Assembly (NCBI RefSeq): GCF_029889905.1
Contig: NZ_JARANZ010000004.1
Location: forward strand, 1 to 64,000
DNA: 64,000 nt
Reading direction: 5' to 3'
DNA from: Chromohalobacter sp. 11-W
Lineage (GTDB): Bacteria > Pseudomonadota > Gammaproteobacteria > Pseudomonadales > Halomonadaceae
Shown here: piece by piece, positions 25,690 to 35,163 of the stretch
How the letters are laid out: each line of letters begins with the position of its first letter
How positions within the stretch are numbered: the stretch's first letter is position 1
Notes under the pieces: model-generated
The model's input: the letters and a program-made list of their open reading frames with translations, nothing else
Database searches by the model: none
What the model was told of the DNA's origin: nothing
Program-made: the position numbers and the translations under genes

Positions 25690-26724
25690 TTACTCTAGAC
25701 CAGGAATGCCGGCCAGGAAGGTGTTGATGCTGAAACCGAGCCCTATGCGGCGGTTGCTGTGGTCGTAGTCGATCAGGCTTTCGCCATAGCCGTGATAATA
25801 CTGAACGTAACCGCGCACCTTACCGAATAGCGGGAACGAGTAGTCCAACTGGGCGCCGTAATGGTCCTTGCCGGGATTGCCGCGCATCAGCAGGGAAATT
25901 TCCTGATCGCCAAAAGCGCGCACCATGGTGATGTCGCCATAGCCGATGTAGTCCTCAAGGTCGGGATTGTCGTCGTCTTTTTCGTTCTCGGGAACTCGCC
26001 AGTGGGGCGCGACGCTCACCGCCCACTCGCCGCGTTGGAACACCATATCGGCGTAGACACGATTCCAGCTACGCGACAACGGGTCGGAGCGGCCGTTGGA
26101 CTGGTGAGCGAAGCCGATGCGATTGATGGTATTGGTCCAGCCTAGGGCACTCATACGGTTATCGAAGCTGATGAAAGCCTCGGGTTCGTAGTTGGTCTCG
26201 CGAAAGGGGGCCGACGCTTCGGAATTGTAGGCTTGCCACCAGCTTCGCTGGGTGTAGGCGAAGTACACATCGCCGTTATCGTCGAACAGATCTTCGATCA
26301 GGTTGACCTTGAAACTCAACTGGTACTTGACCTCGGCGCTATCGGCGTTGGCCGCATCGCTGACCTGGCGGAAGCGGTCTTGATCCGGATTGGCGTTGTA
26401 GGCCCACGGCAATAGATAATTGCGCCGATACGTGGTCACCGCCAGAGGGTTGCGCGACGACTCGCGTTCCAGCTCGCGACGTTTGTCGGCGCGGGTTTCT
26501 ACGTTCTGCACCTTGCGTTCTTCGGGCGTGGCGTCGGCCTCTGTGGTCGTGGCGTCGTCGGCCAATGTTTCACGCAGTTCGTGAAGCTCCGCTTCCAGTG
26601 ACTGGACGCGTGCTTCAATGGCCTCGCGCTCGCTGTCGCTCAGGGTGGCGGCGGCCTGCGCAGGAGCGGACAGCACGAGCGTGAGCAACATGAGAATCGG
26701 CAAGCAGGGGCGTGGTGACTCCAT
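25690..26724 (-). CDS. pldA: Outer-membrane phospholipase A
   Basis: From ATG at 26724 the protein has 344 residues: signal peptide 1-24 (cleavage after PAQA), a helical/charged stretch to ~80, then a beta-barrel. The OMPLA catalytic residues are clear: His207 and Ser209 in FAHQSNGRSD and Asn221 in SRSWNRVY. It hydrolyses phospholipids in the outer leaflet when the outer membrane is disturbed, using calcium at the dimer interface. The N-terminal coiled extension (EARVQSLEAELHELRETLAD) is longer than in the E. coli enzyme. A start ten codons earlier would spoil the signal peptide. Divergent from the MscS-family gene. Confidence 0.93.
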   Translation of the reverse strand: MESPRPCLPILMLLTLVLSAPAQAAATLSDSEREAIEARVQSLEAELHELRETLADDATTTEADATPEERKVQNVETRADKRRELERESSRNPLAVTTYRRNYLLPWAYNANPDQDRFRQVSDAANADSAEVKYQLSFKVNLIEDLFDDNGDVYFAYTQRSWWQAYNSEASAPFRETNYEPEAFISFDNRMSALGWTNTINRIGFAHQSNGRSDPLSRSWNRVYADMVFQRGEWAVSVAPHWRVPENEKDDDNPDLEDYIGYGDITMVRAFGDQEISLLMRGNPGKDHYGAQLDYSFPLFGKVRGYVQYYHGYGESLIDYDHSNRRIGLGFSINTFLAGIPGLE

Positions 26725-26870
26725 GTCATTTAGTACCTTGTCGATGGCTAGCATTGGTCATCGTGAATGTTTCTATCACGCTGGTGTTAGAACGCAAATA
26801 TCCGCACAAGATTGCCATGTGCGTGTCACGCACCGACAATCGGCGCAACGCATGGGGACGAGGACAGAGC

Positions 26871-29800
26871 ATGTCGTGTCGACGCTGGCATCATTTATTC
26901 GCTTGGCAATGCTGGCCTGGGCGGCATGGGCGTGCGCATGCCATGTGGCGTGTCAGCCATTGTATCGTATATGTGGCGATTTGCCTGCTGTGGGCGATTG
27001 GCGACGCCTCGGCGCAGTCGGCATTACCTGAACATGACGCGCTGACGACGCGCCTGGATCGACTGCAGTCCATTGAGCAGCCCAATAGCGGCCAGCGCGC
27101 GGCCATAGACGATACCCGCGCGACGCTGGAGGCGCTGAAAGAGCTCGACACGGTCGACGCTAAACTCGACGCGCTCGAGCAGCGTGCACAGAACGCGCCT
27201 CAGGAATCGCAATCCTTGACGCAACAGCTGCAGCGTCTGGAAAAGGCGTCGGCGTCACCGAGTGAGCGCGATCTTGGCGATTTATCGCTGGACGAGTTGC
27301 GCGAGCGCACCGGCGATGCCCTAGAACAGCTCGAGACGCTGCAAAGCCGTCTGGCGGACGTCAACGCCCAGTTGATCAGTGCCCAGACCCTGCCCGAGCG
27401 CGCCCAGACGGCGATCGCCGAAGCTCGAGAACGTGCCGATACGCGCCAGTCGCAACTTGCCGATCTGGACGACGTCGAAGAATCAAACGAGGTGGAGCTG
27501 GCCAAACGCGACCGCTACCGGGTCGAGCAGACATTGGCTGAGCACCGCGCGCGGTGGCATCAGAGCGAGCTTTCTCACAACACTCGGCTGCGCGAGTTGG
27601 CAATGCAGCAGCGCGATGTGTTGGAAAAGCGCATCGCGCTCCAGGAAGACCAATTGTCGGCGTTACAGTCTGCGCTGGACCGGGAGCGACGTGAGCAGTC
27701 GGAGAAGGCTATCGCCGATGTCGGCCGTGACGATGCCGAGGCCATCGCTTCTCATCCCGTGTTGACCAAGGTTCAGCAGGTCAATCGTGATCTGAGCGAT
27801 GAGTTGCTGGAGGTGACCGACCGTGCTAACGACCTGGTGCGTGAGGGTATCGAAACGCGTACCCAACTTGACCGTGTACGTCAGGTCCAGCGCACGCTCA
27901 ACGAACAAATCGACGCGATTCGCGGCAGCCTGTTGCTGTCGCGCATTCTCCGTGAGCAGCGTGAGTCGTTACCCGAGGTGGATGAGCTAGGCGGTTTGCA
28001 GGATGAGATCGCCGACCTGCGTCTGCGTCAGTTCGATCTATCGCAGCAACGCGATGTTCTGCGTCGCCCCCAGCAACTCGCTGATAAAAGCCTGGCCGAC
28101 GCGGATATCGACGACGCCTCGGGCCTGCGCGAGGCGTTGATCAAGCTATTCGAGTCGCGCCGTAAGTTGCTCGATCAGCTCGACGAGGAATACGGCAATC
28201 TGCTGACGATTGCCATCAACCAGCAGCTCAATCAGCAGCAGTTGCTGGAGATCAGCGGCGCGCTGCGCGCGACCATTGAAGAGCAGCTGTTTTGGGTGGC
28301 CAACGGACGGCCTCTCGACTGGACATGGCTGCGGCAATTTCCACGCACGCTGTGGCAAGCCATGACGCAGGGCGACTGGCGTTCGACGTTGGTGTCCGCC
28401 TGGCAGCGCCCCGATGCTGAGGCGTTTGCCATGATACCGCTGTGGCTGCTTTCCGCTGGACTGTTGCTGTTGCGGCGTCGTATCAAGGCGTCGCTACTCC
28501 GGCTTCACGAGGAAATCGGGCGTCTCAAGCGCGATACTCAGATGCATACGCCCCGGGCGATTGCGCTCAACGCATTACTCGCCGCGCATGGTCCCTTGTC
28601 GTTGGCGGCCGTCGGCGGCGTGCTCAACTTGGGCGGTCATGGGTTTGCCGTCATGTTGGGCGCCGCGCTGTTGCAGTTAGCGCTGGCATGGGGCGTCGTC
28701 GCCTGGTCGCGACGCTTGCTGGTCGCCGATGGTGTGGCGGCGCGTCACTTTCATTGGTCGCCGCAATACGTGTTGCGCTTGCGGCACTTGTTGTTGTGGC
28801 TGGGCATCGCGTTGATTCCGGTCATTTTGATCAGCAACGTCGCGCCCTACAGCGATGTGCGTCTGGCGGAGCAGCCGTTGTCGCTGCTGTTGCTGCTGCT
28901 GGGGCTGGTGACGATGACCGTCGTATTGGTGCGTCTGATCCTCGCGCATGTGCCGTTTTTCGGCCTCAAACTCTTCCGTCTGCTGCTGGGCTTGGCGTTG
29001 TCGGTCGTGCCTTTGATACTCGCGGGCCTGATCGTCATGGGGTTCGAGTACACCGCGCTCAGTTTGGTCGGACGTTTTATCACCTCGCTCTATATTCTCG
29101 GGTTGTGGATTCTTGTTGAAGCGGCGGTCGTTCGCGGGTTGGCGGTCGCGGCACGGCGACTGGCTTATCGGCGCGCGGTGGCGCGTCGCCGTGCGCAGGC
29201 CAAGGAGGACACCGAAAGCGGACTCGAGGTGATCGAAGAGCCACCGCTGGACATGGAGCAGGTCAACCAGCAGTCGCTGCGCCTGTCCAAGCTGATTCTG
29301 TTTCTGGGTTTTACCTTGCTGCTTTACGTGGTGTGGGCGGATTTGCTGAGCGTGTTGTCTTATCTCGATAACGTCACCGTGTGGCAGATCGAGCGCGGCC
29401 AGGGCGAGGCGATGACCACCAGCCCGATCACCGTGGCCGATGTACTCACGGCGCTGGTGCTGGTCGCGTTGACCTTGATGATGGCGCGCAACCTGCCCGG
29501 GCTTCTGGAGGTCATGGTACTTTCGCGCTTGAGCCTCAAGCAGGGCAGTGCCTATGCCATTTCCTCGCTGTTGTCCTACACCATCGTGGGCACCGGGGTC
29601 GTGGTGTCGTTGGGAACGCTCGGGGTGTCGTGGGACAAGCTGCAATGGCTGGTCGCTGCGCTGGGCGTGGGGCTGGGCTTCGGGCTACAAGAAATCTTCG
29701 CCAACTTCATTTCGGGGCTGATCATCCTGTTCGAACGCCCGGTGCGTATCGGCGATACCATCACCCTAGGGAACTTGCACGGGACGGTCAGCCGTATCCG

Positions 29801-30356
29801 CATTCGCGCCACTACGGTGACGGATTTCGACCGCAAGGAAATCATCATTCCCAACAAGACCTTCGTCACCGATCAACTGATCAACTGGTCGCTTTCCGAC
29901 AACATCACGCGGGTGGTGCTGACCTATGGTGTCTCGCACGGCTCCGACCTGGAGCAGGTGCATCGCCTGATGCGCCAGGCCGCCGAGGAAAATCCACGCG
30001 TGCTGCGGGAGCCCGAGCCGCAGATATTTTGCCTCGAATACGGCGCGACGGCGTTCAGCTTCGAGTTGCGGATCTTCGTCAATGACTTGATGGATCGCCT
30101 TTATGCCAGCGATGAAATCAATCGACGCCTCGATGCCTTGTTCTACGAGCACGGCATTCGCATTGCGTTCAATCAGATGGATGTCTGGCTGCATGATGCG
30201 TCGGGGCGGCAGGCCTGGGTAAGTTCGCAGCCCCAGGCGGATGCCCCATTGGGTGGCGAGGTGTCGACATCGAGGCCGGCGCGACGCGATGGAATCGAGG
30301 ATGTCGATACCGGTCGCAGCCCCGGCGGAGACGGTACGACTGGCAGCGATGAATGA
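26871..30356 (+). CDS. Large MscS-family mechanosensitive channel (MscK/MscM type)
   Basis: From the ATG at 26871 (AGGA site upstream) the protein has 1161 residues. A long n-region and a hydrophobic signal to about residue 50 (ending GDASAQ) are followed by a ~450-residue periplasmic coiled-coil domain full of Gln/Glu/Arg. Then come about eleven membrane helices and the MscS core at ~920-1100: LGFGLQEIFANFISGLIILF, the pore helix, followed by the beta domain. Total length resembles E. coli MscK/YbiO/YjeP. It opens under membrane tension to release solutes on hypo-osmotic shock, fitting a halophile. The acidic C-terminal tail of ~60 residues is low complexity. Confidence 0.9.
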   Translation: MSCRRWHHLFAWQCWPGRHGRAHAMWRVSHCIVYVAICLLWAIGDASAQSALPEHDALTTRLDRLQSIEQPNSGQRAAIDDTRATLEALKELDTVDAKLDALEQRAQNAPQESQSLTQQLQRLEKASASPSERDLGDLSLDELRERTGDALEQLETLQSRLADVNAQLISAQTLPERAQTAIAEARERADTRQSQLADLDDVEESNEVELAKRDRYRVEQTLAEHRARWHQSELSHNTRLRELAMQQRDVLEKRIALQEDQLSALQSALDRERREQSEKAIADVGRDDAEAIASHPVLTKVQQVNRDLSDELLEVTDRANDLVREGIETRTQLDRVRQVQRTLNEQIDAIRGSLLLSRILREQRESLPEVDELGGLQDEIADLRLRQFDLSQQRDVLRRPQQLADKSLADADIDDASGLREALIKLFESRRKLLDQLDEEYGNLLTIAINQQLNQQQLLEISGALRATIEEQLFWVANGRPLDWTWLRQFPRTLWQAMTQGDWRSTLVSAWQRPDAEAFAMIPLWLLSAGLLLLRRRIKASLLRLHEEIGRLKRDTQMHTPRAIALNALLAAHGPLSLAAVGGVLNLGGHGFAVMLGAALLQLALAWGVVAWSRRLLVADGVAARHFHWSPQYVLRLRHLLLWLGIALIPVILISNVAPYSDVRLAEQPLSLLLLLLGLVTMTVVLVRLILAHVPFFGLKLFRLLLGLALSVVPLILAGLIVMGFEYTALSLVGRFITSLYILGLWILVEAAVVRGLAVAARRLAYRRAVARRRAQAKEDTESGLEVIEEPPLDMEQVNQQSLRLSKLILFLGFTLLLYVVWADLLSVLSYLDNVTVWQIERGQGEAMTTSPITVADVLTALVLVALTLMMARNLPGLLEVMVLSRLSLKQGSAYAISSLLSYTIVGTGVVVSLGTLGVSWDKLQWLVAALGVGLGFGLQEIFANFISGLIILFERPVRIGDTITLGNLHGTVSRIRIRATTVTDFDRKEIIIPNKTFVTDQLINWSLSDNITRVVLTYGVSHGSDLEQVHRLMRQAAEENPRVLREPEPQIFCLEYGATAFSFELRIFVNDLMDRLYASDEINRRLDALFYEHGIRIAFNQMDVWLHDASGRQAWVSSQPQADAPLGGEVSTSRPARRDGIEDVDTGRSPGGDGTTGSDE

Positions 30357-30371
30357 GGGGAAGGGCAGCCG

Positions 30372-31130
30372 TCAGATACTCTTGACCGCATGCAGCAGGA
30401 ACTCGCGGTTACCATCGCCGCCGCGTAGCGGGCTTTCCTGCCAGTGGCGGATCTCGAAGCCGGCGTCGGCGCAACTCTCGCGGATGCGAGCTTCCACCGC
30501 CGCGTAAAGAGCCGGATCGCGGACGATGCCGTGGGCGTCGACCTTGTGGGGACCGACCTCGAATTGCGGCTTGACCAGTGATACCAGGTGCGCGCCGGAG
30601 GATAGCACGGCGGCGAGCTGGGGCAGGATCAAGGTCTGCGAGATGAAGGAAACGTCCATGACCGCCACGTGCAGTCCTTCCGGCGCCAGGGCAGCGAGCC
30701 GTTCTTGGGGAAGCGCGCGGGCGTTGACGCCTTCCAGGCAGATAACGCGCTCATCCTCGCGCAGCGATGCGTCGAGCTGATCGCGCCCGACCTCGATACC
30801 CACCACGCGCATGGCACCGTAGCACAGGGCGCAATCCGTGAAACCGCCGGTGGATTGCCCCACGTCGAGTACCGTCATGCCTTCGAGGCGAAGTCCCAGC
30901 GTGTCGAGCACGGCCTCCAGCTTGAGGCCGGCGCGCGAGACGTAGCGTTCCTCCGGGTCGTCGGCGAGCTGGAAACGGCTGTCGTCGGCGACTTTCTCGC
31001 CGGGCTTGGTCAGCGTGCGCGGAGGGTCCGTCGAGACCAGCGTGACGCGCCCATGACGGATCAGACGCTGGGCCCGCGTGCGTGAGCGTGCCCAGCCCTG
31101 GGCGACGAGAAGTTGGTCGAGACGTTGCAT
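30372..31130 (-). CDS. tlyA: TlyA-family S4/FtsJ-like rRNA methyltransferase (hemolysin A family)
   Basis: A 252-residue protein from ATG at 31130, where the family start MQRLDQLLVAQGWARSRTRA (S4 RNA-binding domain) begins. The methyltransferase domain carries SAM motif DVGQSTGGFTDCAL and MDVSFISQTLILP, with the catalytic-type Lys in SLVKPQFE. In mycobacteria TlyA methylates 16S and 23S rRNA ribose; in proteobacteria the target is less clear. A GTG two codons upstream is also open and cannot be excluded. The gene ends 16 bases from the stop of the convergent channel gene. Confidence 0.88.
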   Translation of the reverse strand: MQRLDQLLVAQGWARSRTRAQRLIRHGRVTLVSTDPPRTLTKPGEKVADDSRFQLADDPEERYVSRAGLKLEAVLDTLGLRLEGMTVLDVGQSTGGFTDCALCYGAMRVVGIEVGRDQLDASLREDERVICLEGVNARALPQERLAALAPEGLHVAVMDVSFISQTLILPQLAAVLSSGAHLVSLVKPQFEVGPHKVDAHGIVRDPALYAAVEARIRESCADAGFEIRHWQESPLRGGDGNREFLLHAVKSI

Positions 31131-31213
31131 GCCCACACCGCTGGAGGAGTTGATAAAAAGGCGTCGCTAAAACGCCGCGCAGTATAGCGCGAGGCCGCGT
31201 GACGTTCATGCGG

Positions 31214-32314
31214 TCACGGTCCGCTGTCGCTGAGTCGCGTGTACTCACGCTGCCAACGCTCGAGCAGCGAGTGGCGCTTGAGGGTGTCGAGCGTGGCCAG
31301 CAGGCTGGGATCGATGGCGATCGGGTGAAGGGCATCGCCAAGGGTCTTGCGTAAGTCACGGGCAGTGCCTTCGCCTTCGAGTGCAGTGTGTACCGCCCCG
31401 AGGGGCGTATTGTCGCGGATCACCTGTTGGCCTTGACGACTGAGAAGGTAATTGACGAAGCGCTCGGCGGTCTCGGGGTGGGGCGCGCGCTTGGGAATCA
31501 GCACCAGGCGCTGTGTCACCAGGGCATAATCGCTGGGAATGACCATTTCCAGTTGCGGGTGATCGGCCACGAAATCGCGCGCATAAGAACCCAGCAAGTT
31601 ATAGCCGACGGCGTAGCGTCCGTCGGCCAGACCGTCGAGCATTTCGCCGGTGGTATCGGCCAGCGCCGCTTTCACGCCGCCCAAGGCGGCCACCAGTTCC
31701 CAGTAGCGCGGTGACATGTGCGCGTCTTCGGTGGCATAGGTATAGCCGGCGCCGCTGCGCCAGGGATCGTAAGTCACCACGCGGCCTGTTAGGCGCTGGC
31801 GTTCGTGGGTGAGCAAGCGCAGCAAGGCTTCGTGGCTATCCGGTGGTGTGGCGCCCTCGAGGGCATCGCGTCGATAGACGATGACTACGGGCTCGAAGGT
31901 GAAGCCGAACAATTCGTGGCGCCAGCGAGACGCCTGGGGCCACTGCCTGGCTGCGGAGGTGGTCAACGCCTGTGCATGGCCTCGGTTGGCGAGTTGGTAT
32001 TGCCAGGGCATCGCCGAGGACATCACCACATCGGCGGAAGCCTCGTCTTCCGCCAGGAAGCGCCGGTACAACGTGAGCGTGGTCAGGTTGCGGTAGGTGA
32101 GGTCGATATCGGGATAGCGCGCATGAAAGTCGGCAAGTAGCGGGGCCATCAGATCATTGTCCAGCGCGCCGTAAATTTCCAGTGGCTGCGCGGTGGCCTC
32201 GTGGGCGGCGGCGTAACGCAGCACATGGGCGTCGTCGGCCAGCGCCATGGCCGATAGCATCAAGCCGGTGAGGGCGACGACCCAGTGCGCGAGTAAGCGA
32301 CATGGCGTGGTCAT
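31214..32314 (-). CDS. Periplasmic binding protein (family 1/AfuA-like) in a two-component operon
   Basis: A 366-residue protein with signal peptide 1-26 (cleavage after ALA), then a two-lobed solute-binding fold of the iron/phosphonate-type: EIYGALDNDLMAPLLADFHA, VVMSSAMPWQYQLANRGHA and RQGQQVIRDNTPLGAVHTAL. No ABC permease or ATPase is near. Its start overlaps the histidine kinase stop by four bases. The arrangement echoes Salmonella PgtC, a binding-protein-like accessory that feeds a sensor kinase. I infer that it detects the ligand in the periplasm for the kinase. Last gene of the regulatory operon. Confidence 0.85.
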   Translation of the reverse strand: MTTPCRLLAHWVVALTGLMLSAMALADDAHVLRYAAAHEATAQPLEIYGALDNDLMAPLLADFHARYPDIDLTYRNLTTLTLYRRFLAEDEASADVVMSSAMPWQYQLANRGHAQALTTSAARQWPQASRWRHELFGFTFEPVVIVYRRDALEGATPPDSHEALLRLLTHERQRLTGRVVTYDPWRSGAGYTYATEDAHMSPRYWELVAALGGVKAALADTTGEMLDGLADGRYAVGYNLLGSYARDFVADHPQLEMVIPSDYALVTQRLVLIPKRAPHPETAERFVNYLLSRQGQQVIRDNTPLGAVHTALEGEGTARDLRKTLGDALHPIAIDPSLLATLDTLKRHSLLERWQREYTRLSDSGP

Positions 32315-33693
32315 GGTGTTGAGTCCTCGGTGAAATGCAAGCGCACGCGCAAGCCCTGAGATTCGGCATTCGGGCGTGCCGGCACCAGGGTGAGTCTGGC
32401 GGCATGGGCGCGAGCGATACCGTCGACGATCGCCAGGCCAAGCCCCGAGCCTTGGCCGCCTTCCATGCCCCGATGAAAGGGGCGTAGCACCAGCAGGCGT
32501 TGCGCCTCGGGGATGCCGGGGCCGTTATCCTCGACCTCGAGACGCGTCGGGGCCTCGCCGACGCGTACCGTAATACGCGATGCGCCGTAGCGGCTGGCGT
32601 TATCGATCAAGTTGGCCAGAGCCTCGGCGAGCTGCCATTGAACTGCACGCTGGATGACGGCATGTGACGGTGTCTCGACGCCCAGGTCGATCCCTGCGCG
32701 ATGACAGCTCGACAGGGCGTCGCGTACGGCTTGCCGTGCGATGTCGCAAAGATCGATGTCGCGGGCTTCCGGCATCGACTCGGGATTGTTGAGGCGCGTC
32801 AGGGAAAGCAGTTGTGACGCAAGGCGCGCGGTCTTGTCGGCACTACCGCGCATGACGCCGAGTGCATCGTGCCAGGCGCGGGGATCGTCCTGGCGCAGGG
32901 CAAGCTCGGCGCGTGCCGAAAGCCCCGCTAGTGGGGTGCGCAATTGGTGTGAGGCGTCGCCGATGAAACGTTCCTGGTTGGCGCGCACACGGCGCATGCG
33001 CGCCAGCAGGTCGTTGAGGGTCTCACGTAGTTCGGCGAGCTCGCGGGGGAGCGTCAGGTCGAGCGGTGCCAGGGTGCGCGGGTCGCGGGCGCGGATCGCC
33101 CGGCGTAACTGGGTCAGGGGCATCAACGCCATGCGTACCCCGAGCAGCACTACGCCAATGGCCAACATCGCCATGGCAATCAAACGCAGCATGCTGCCCT
33201 GGAACAGCGTCTGCGTCAGTGCCTCGCGGCCTTCGCGGGTATGCGCCACGCGGACCTCGAAAGGCTGGCGGTCGCGCCACCCTTCGAGTTGAGAGCGCCG
33301 CACACCGAGGCGCAGTGCCATATCGTGCCACTGGATGTTGGTGAAGCGCATGTTGCCTTGGCCGTCATCGATGCGCGGTAGCTCGGCATTGCCGCTGATG
33401 AAGTTGTCATGGGCATCGTAGAGGGCATAGAAAACGCGTTCTTCGGCGTTCGAGGCCAGCATTTTCAGGGCCGCCGGGGGCAGATCCATCCACAGCTGGC
33501 CTTGCTGGCGCTTGACCTGCTCGGCGATGGAGAGCGAGGCCGACTCGAGCAGGCGATCGAACGCCCGGTCGGCGGTATCGCGCGAGGCCAGATAGGCCTG
33601 AACGAGCATCAAGGTCCCCAGGGCCAGCATGGGCACCAGCAGCCAGATCAGCAGTCGCCGGTAGAGGCTGGGGGAGTTGACCGGTGGGCTCAC
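32311..33693 (-). CDS. Sensor histidine kinase, TctE-like
   Basis: A 460-residue membrane kinase. Transmembrane segments lie at ~12-34 and ~169-191, flanking a ~130-residue periplasmic sensor (2CSK-N type, as in TctE). Then HAMP-like linker, H-box DASHQLRTPLAGL with phospho-acceptor His249, N-box EALANLIDNASRYG, G1 DNGPGIPEAQ and G2 GQGSGLGLAIVDGI. It should phosphorylate the response regulator encoded just upstream, and the binding protein just downstream may supply its ligand. Coupled on both sides by four-base overlaps. The divergent tctCBA transporter is the obvious target. Confidence 0.92.
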   Translation of the reverse strand: MSPPVNSPSLYRRLLIWLLVPMLALGTLMLVQAYLASRDTADRAFDRLLESASLSIAEQVKRQQGQLWMDLPPAALKMLASNAEERVFYALYDAHDNFISGNAELPRIDDGQGNMRFTNIQWHDMALRLGVRRSQLEGWRDRQPFEVRVAHTREGREALTQTLFQGSMLRLIAMAMLAIGVVLLGVRMALMPLTQLRRAIRARDPRTLAPLDLTLPRELAELRETLNDLLARMRRVRANQERFIGDASHQLRTPLAGLSARAELALRQDDPRAWHDALGVMRGSADKTARLASQLLSLTRLNNPESMPEARDIDLCDIARQAVRDALSSCHRAGIDLGVETPSHAVIQRAVQWQLAEALANLIDNASRYGASRITVRVGEAPTRLEVEDNGPGIPEAQRLLVLRPFHRGMEGGQGSGLGLAIVDGIARAHAARLTLVPARPNAESQGLRVRLHFTEDSTP

Positions 33694-34379
33694 GCGTCGC
33701 TCTCCAACAGATAACCCAGCCCCCTCACGGTGCGCAGTGTCAGCGACGAGCCGGCAAGACGCCGCCGTAAGCGGTGGATATAGACCTCGATGGCATTGTC
33801 ACCGAGCGTTTCCTCGGCGAAGACCTGCTCGAGCAGGTGGGCTTTTTCCACCGCTTCGCCGGCATGGCGCATCAGGTAAGCCAGCAGGCGCTGCTCGCGA
33901 GGCGGCAGCTCGAGCGTGACATCATCCAGAGTAAAGCGTTGCGTCAGGGTGTCGAAATGCAGCGCTCCGACATGCAACTGTGTGCCGTCGTCGTGCTGAC
34001 GCCGACGCAAGAGGGCGCGCACCCGGGCTTCCAGTTCGTCCAAGGCGAAGGGCTTGGCCAGGTAGTCGTCGGCGCCCAGGTCGAGCCCTTTGACGCGATC
34101 TTCGATGGCGCCGCGTGCGGTTAAGATCAAGACCGGCGTGTCGCGATCATGGCGTCGCATGGCATCGAGTATCTCGAGGCCACCACGGCCTGGCAGGTTG
34201 AGATCGAGCAGGACCAAGGCGTGGCCATGGTCGGGAGCGGCGAGGCGCGTAAAGGCGGCGTCGCCGTCCTCGAGGGCGTCGACTTGGTAGCCCGCCAAGC
34301 TCAGGACGTCGTACAACGTACTGGCCAGCAGGGCATCGTCCTCGACCAGCAACAGGGGGGCGGTGGTCTCGGGCGTCAT
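33690..34379 (-). CDS. OmpR/TctD-family response regulator
   Basis: A 229-residue regulator: receiver domain with acidic pocket VEDD (13-14), phospho-acceptor Asp59 in LVLLDLNLPGRGG, and the LAKPF lysine near 110. A winged-helix DNA-binding domain at ~130-226 contains PREQRLLAYLMRHAGE and DNAIEVYIHRLRRRL. It is the partner of the kinase downstream and overlaps both neighbours by four bases. Likely DNA target: the palindrome at 35092-35109 or nearby repeats before tctC. Confidence 0.92.
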   Translation of the reverse strand: MTPETTAPLLLVEDDALLASTLYDVLSLAGYQVDALEDGDAAFTRLAAPDHGHALVLLDLNLPGRGGLEILDAMRRHDRDTPVLILTARGAIEDRVKGLDLGADDYLAKPFALDELEARVRALLRRRQHDDGTQLHVGALHFDTLTQRFTLDDVTLELPPREQRLLAYLMRHAGEAVEKAHLLEQVFAEETLGDNAIEVYIHRLRRRLAGSSLTLRTVRGLGYLLESDA

Positions 34380-34966
34380 GACGGATAGTCCTGCAATGCG
34401 CGGTGGCTTAGTACTGTCGCGGCCTCTTGCAGGGCGCGTCGCGCGTCGCGGGCGGACAAGCGTCCCTTGGGGCCGGAAAGGCTCAACCAGTACGCGGTGT
34501 CGGGGACCGCTTGGCAGATCATCGTCCCGCCCGGCAAGGCCAAAGTGGGATCACTGTCCTGCCACTGCCAGCGGTAGCCAGGGCGCAACGCATGGCGTAG
34601 ATCCGTGTCCGGCAAGGCGCTCAAGCGGCATTCCATCTGGCCTTCCTCACATGACAGCAGCGCGGCGGTTTCTCCTGTGTCGCGGCATAAACGTTCGAGA
34701 ACCGGCATCACCAAGCTGGCCAACTGACGCGAGGGCGCATGCCGACGGGCCAGGCGCGCCGGCGTAGCCCCCAGGCGGTAGCGCCCGCGTGCATCGCGCT
34801 GCACGTAATCGTAACGCTCCAGCGAGCCGAGCAAGCGTAAAAGCGTGCTTTTATAGAGTGTGGTTGCCTCGGCCAGCTCGGCCAAGGACAGGCTTTCATG
34901 CTGCGTGTCGAAGGCTTCCATGACGGATAGTGCACGTTCGACAGCCTCTACCCGGTCTTGCGCCAT
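34376..34966 (-). CDS. Short IclR-family transcriptional regulator
   Basis: From the ATG at 34966 (GGGAGA site upstream) the protein has 196 residues. The N-terminal winged helix is typical of IclR: AVERALSVMEAFDTQHESLS, LAELAEATTLYKSTLLRLLG, then RYDYVQRDARGRYRLG. The C-terminal effector part is only about 115 residues instead of the usual ~170, so the GAF-like ligand domain is reduced. Earlier in-frame codons give no better family match. Its stop overlaps the response-regulator start by four bases: a one-component and a two-component regulator are thus made from one transcript, opposite tctCBA. Confidence 0.85.
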   Translation of the reverse strand: MAQDRVEAVERALSVMEAFDTQHESLSLAELAEATTLYKSTLLRLLGSLERYDYVQRDARGRYRLGATPARLARRHAPSRQLASLVMPVLERLCRDTGETAALLSCEEGQMECRLSALPDTDLRHALRPGYRWQWQDSDPTLALPGGTMICQAVPDTAYWLSLSGPKGRLSARDARRALQEAATVLSHRALQDYPS

Positions 34967-35091
34967 GGCGGGTCTCCCAAGGTGTTTGTGTGCCGCAATG
35001 GCGATATTCAACTTTAGTCTTGAACGGCGGTGCGAGCGTTGACGCTCGCGCATGACACGCCTAGTTTTCTGCTCAAGGGAACGTTGTTCTG

Positions 35092-35109
35092 CCTTACAGA
35101 ACTGTAAGG
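35092..35109. promoter_or_regulatory. Perfect palindrome in the iclR/tctC divergent region
   Basis: CCTTACAG (35092-35099) and CTGTAAGG (35102-35109) are exact inverted repeats with spacer AA. It sits 54 bases before the tctC start codon and 126 bases from the iclR start, in the shared control region. It is a good candidate operator for the IclR-type or TctD-like regulator encoded alongside. Confidence 0.6.
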
Positions 35110-35163
35110 TAAGTGTCAGGTTGCCTGCAACCCATTTCAATTCTCGCAAAGGGGATAACAACA

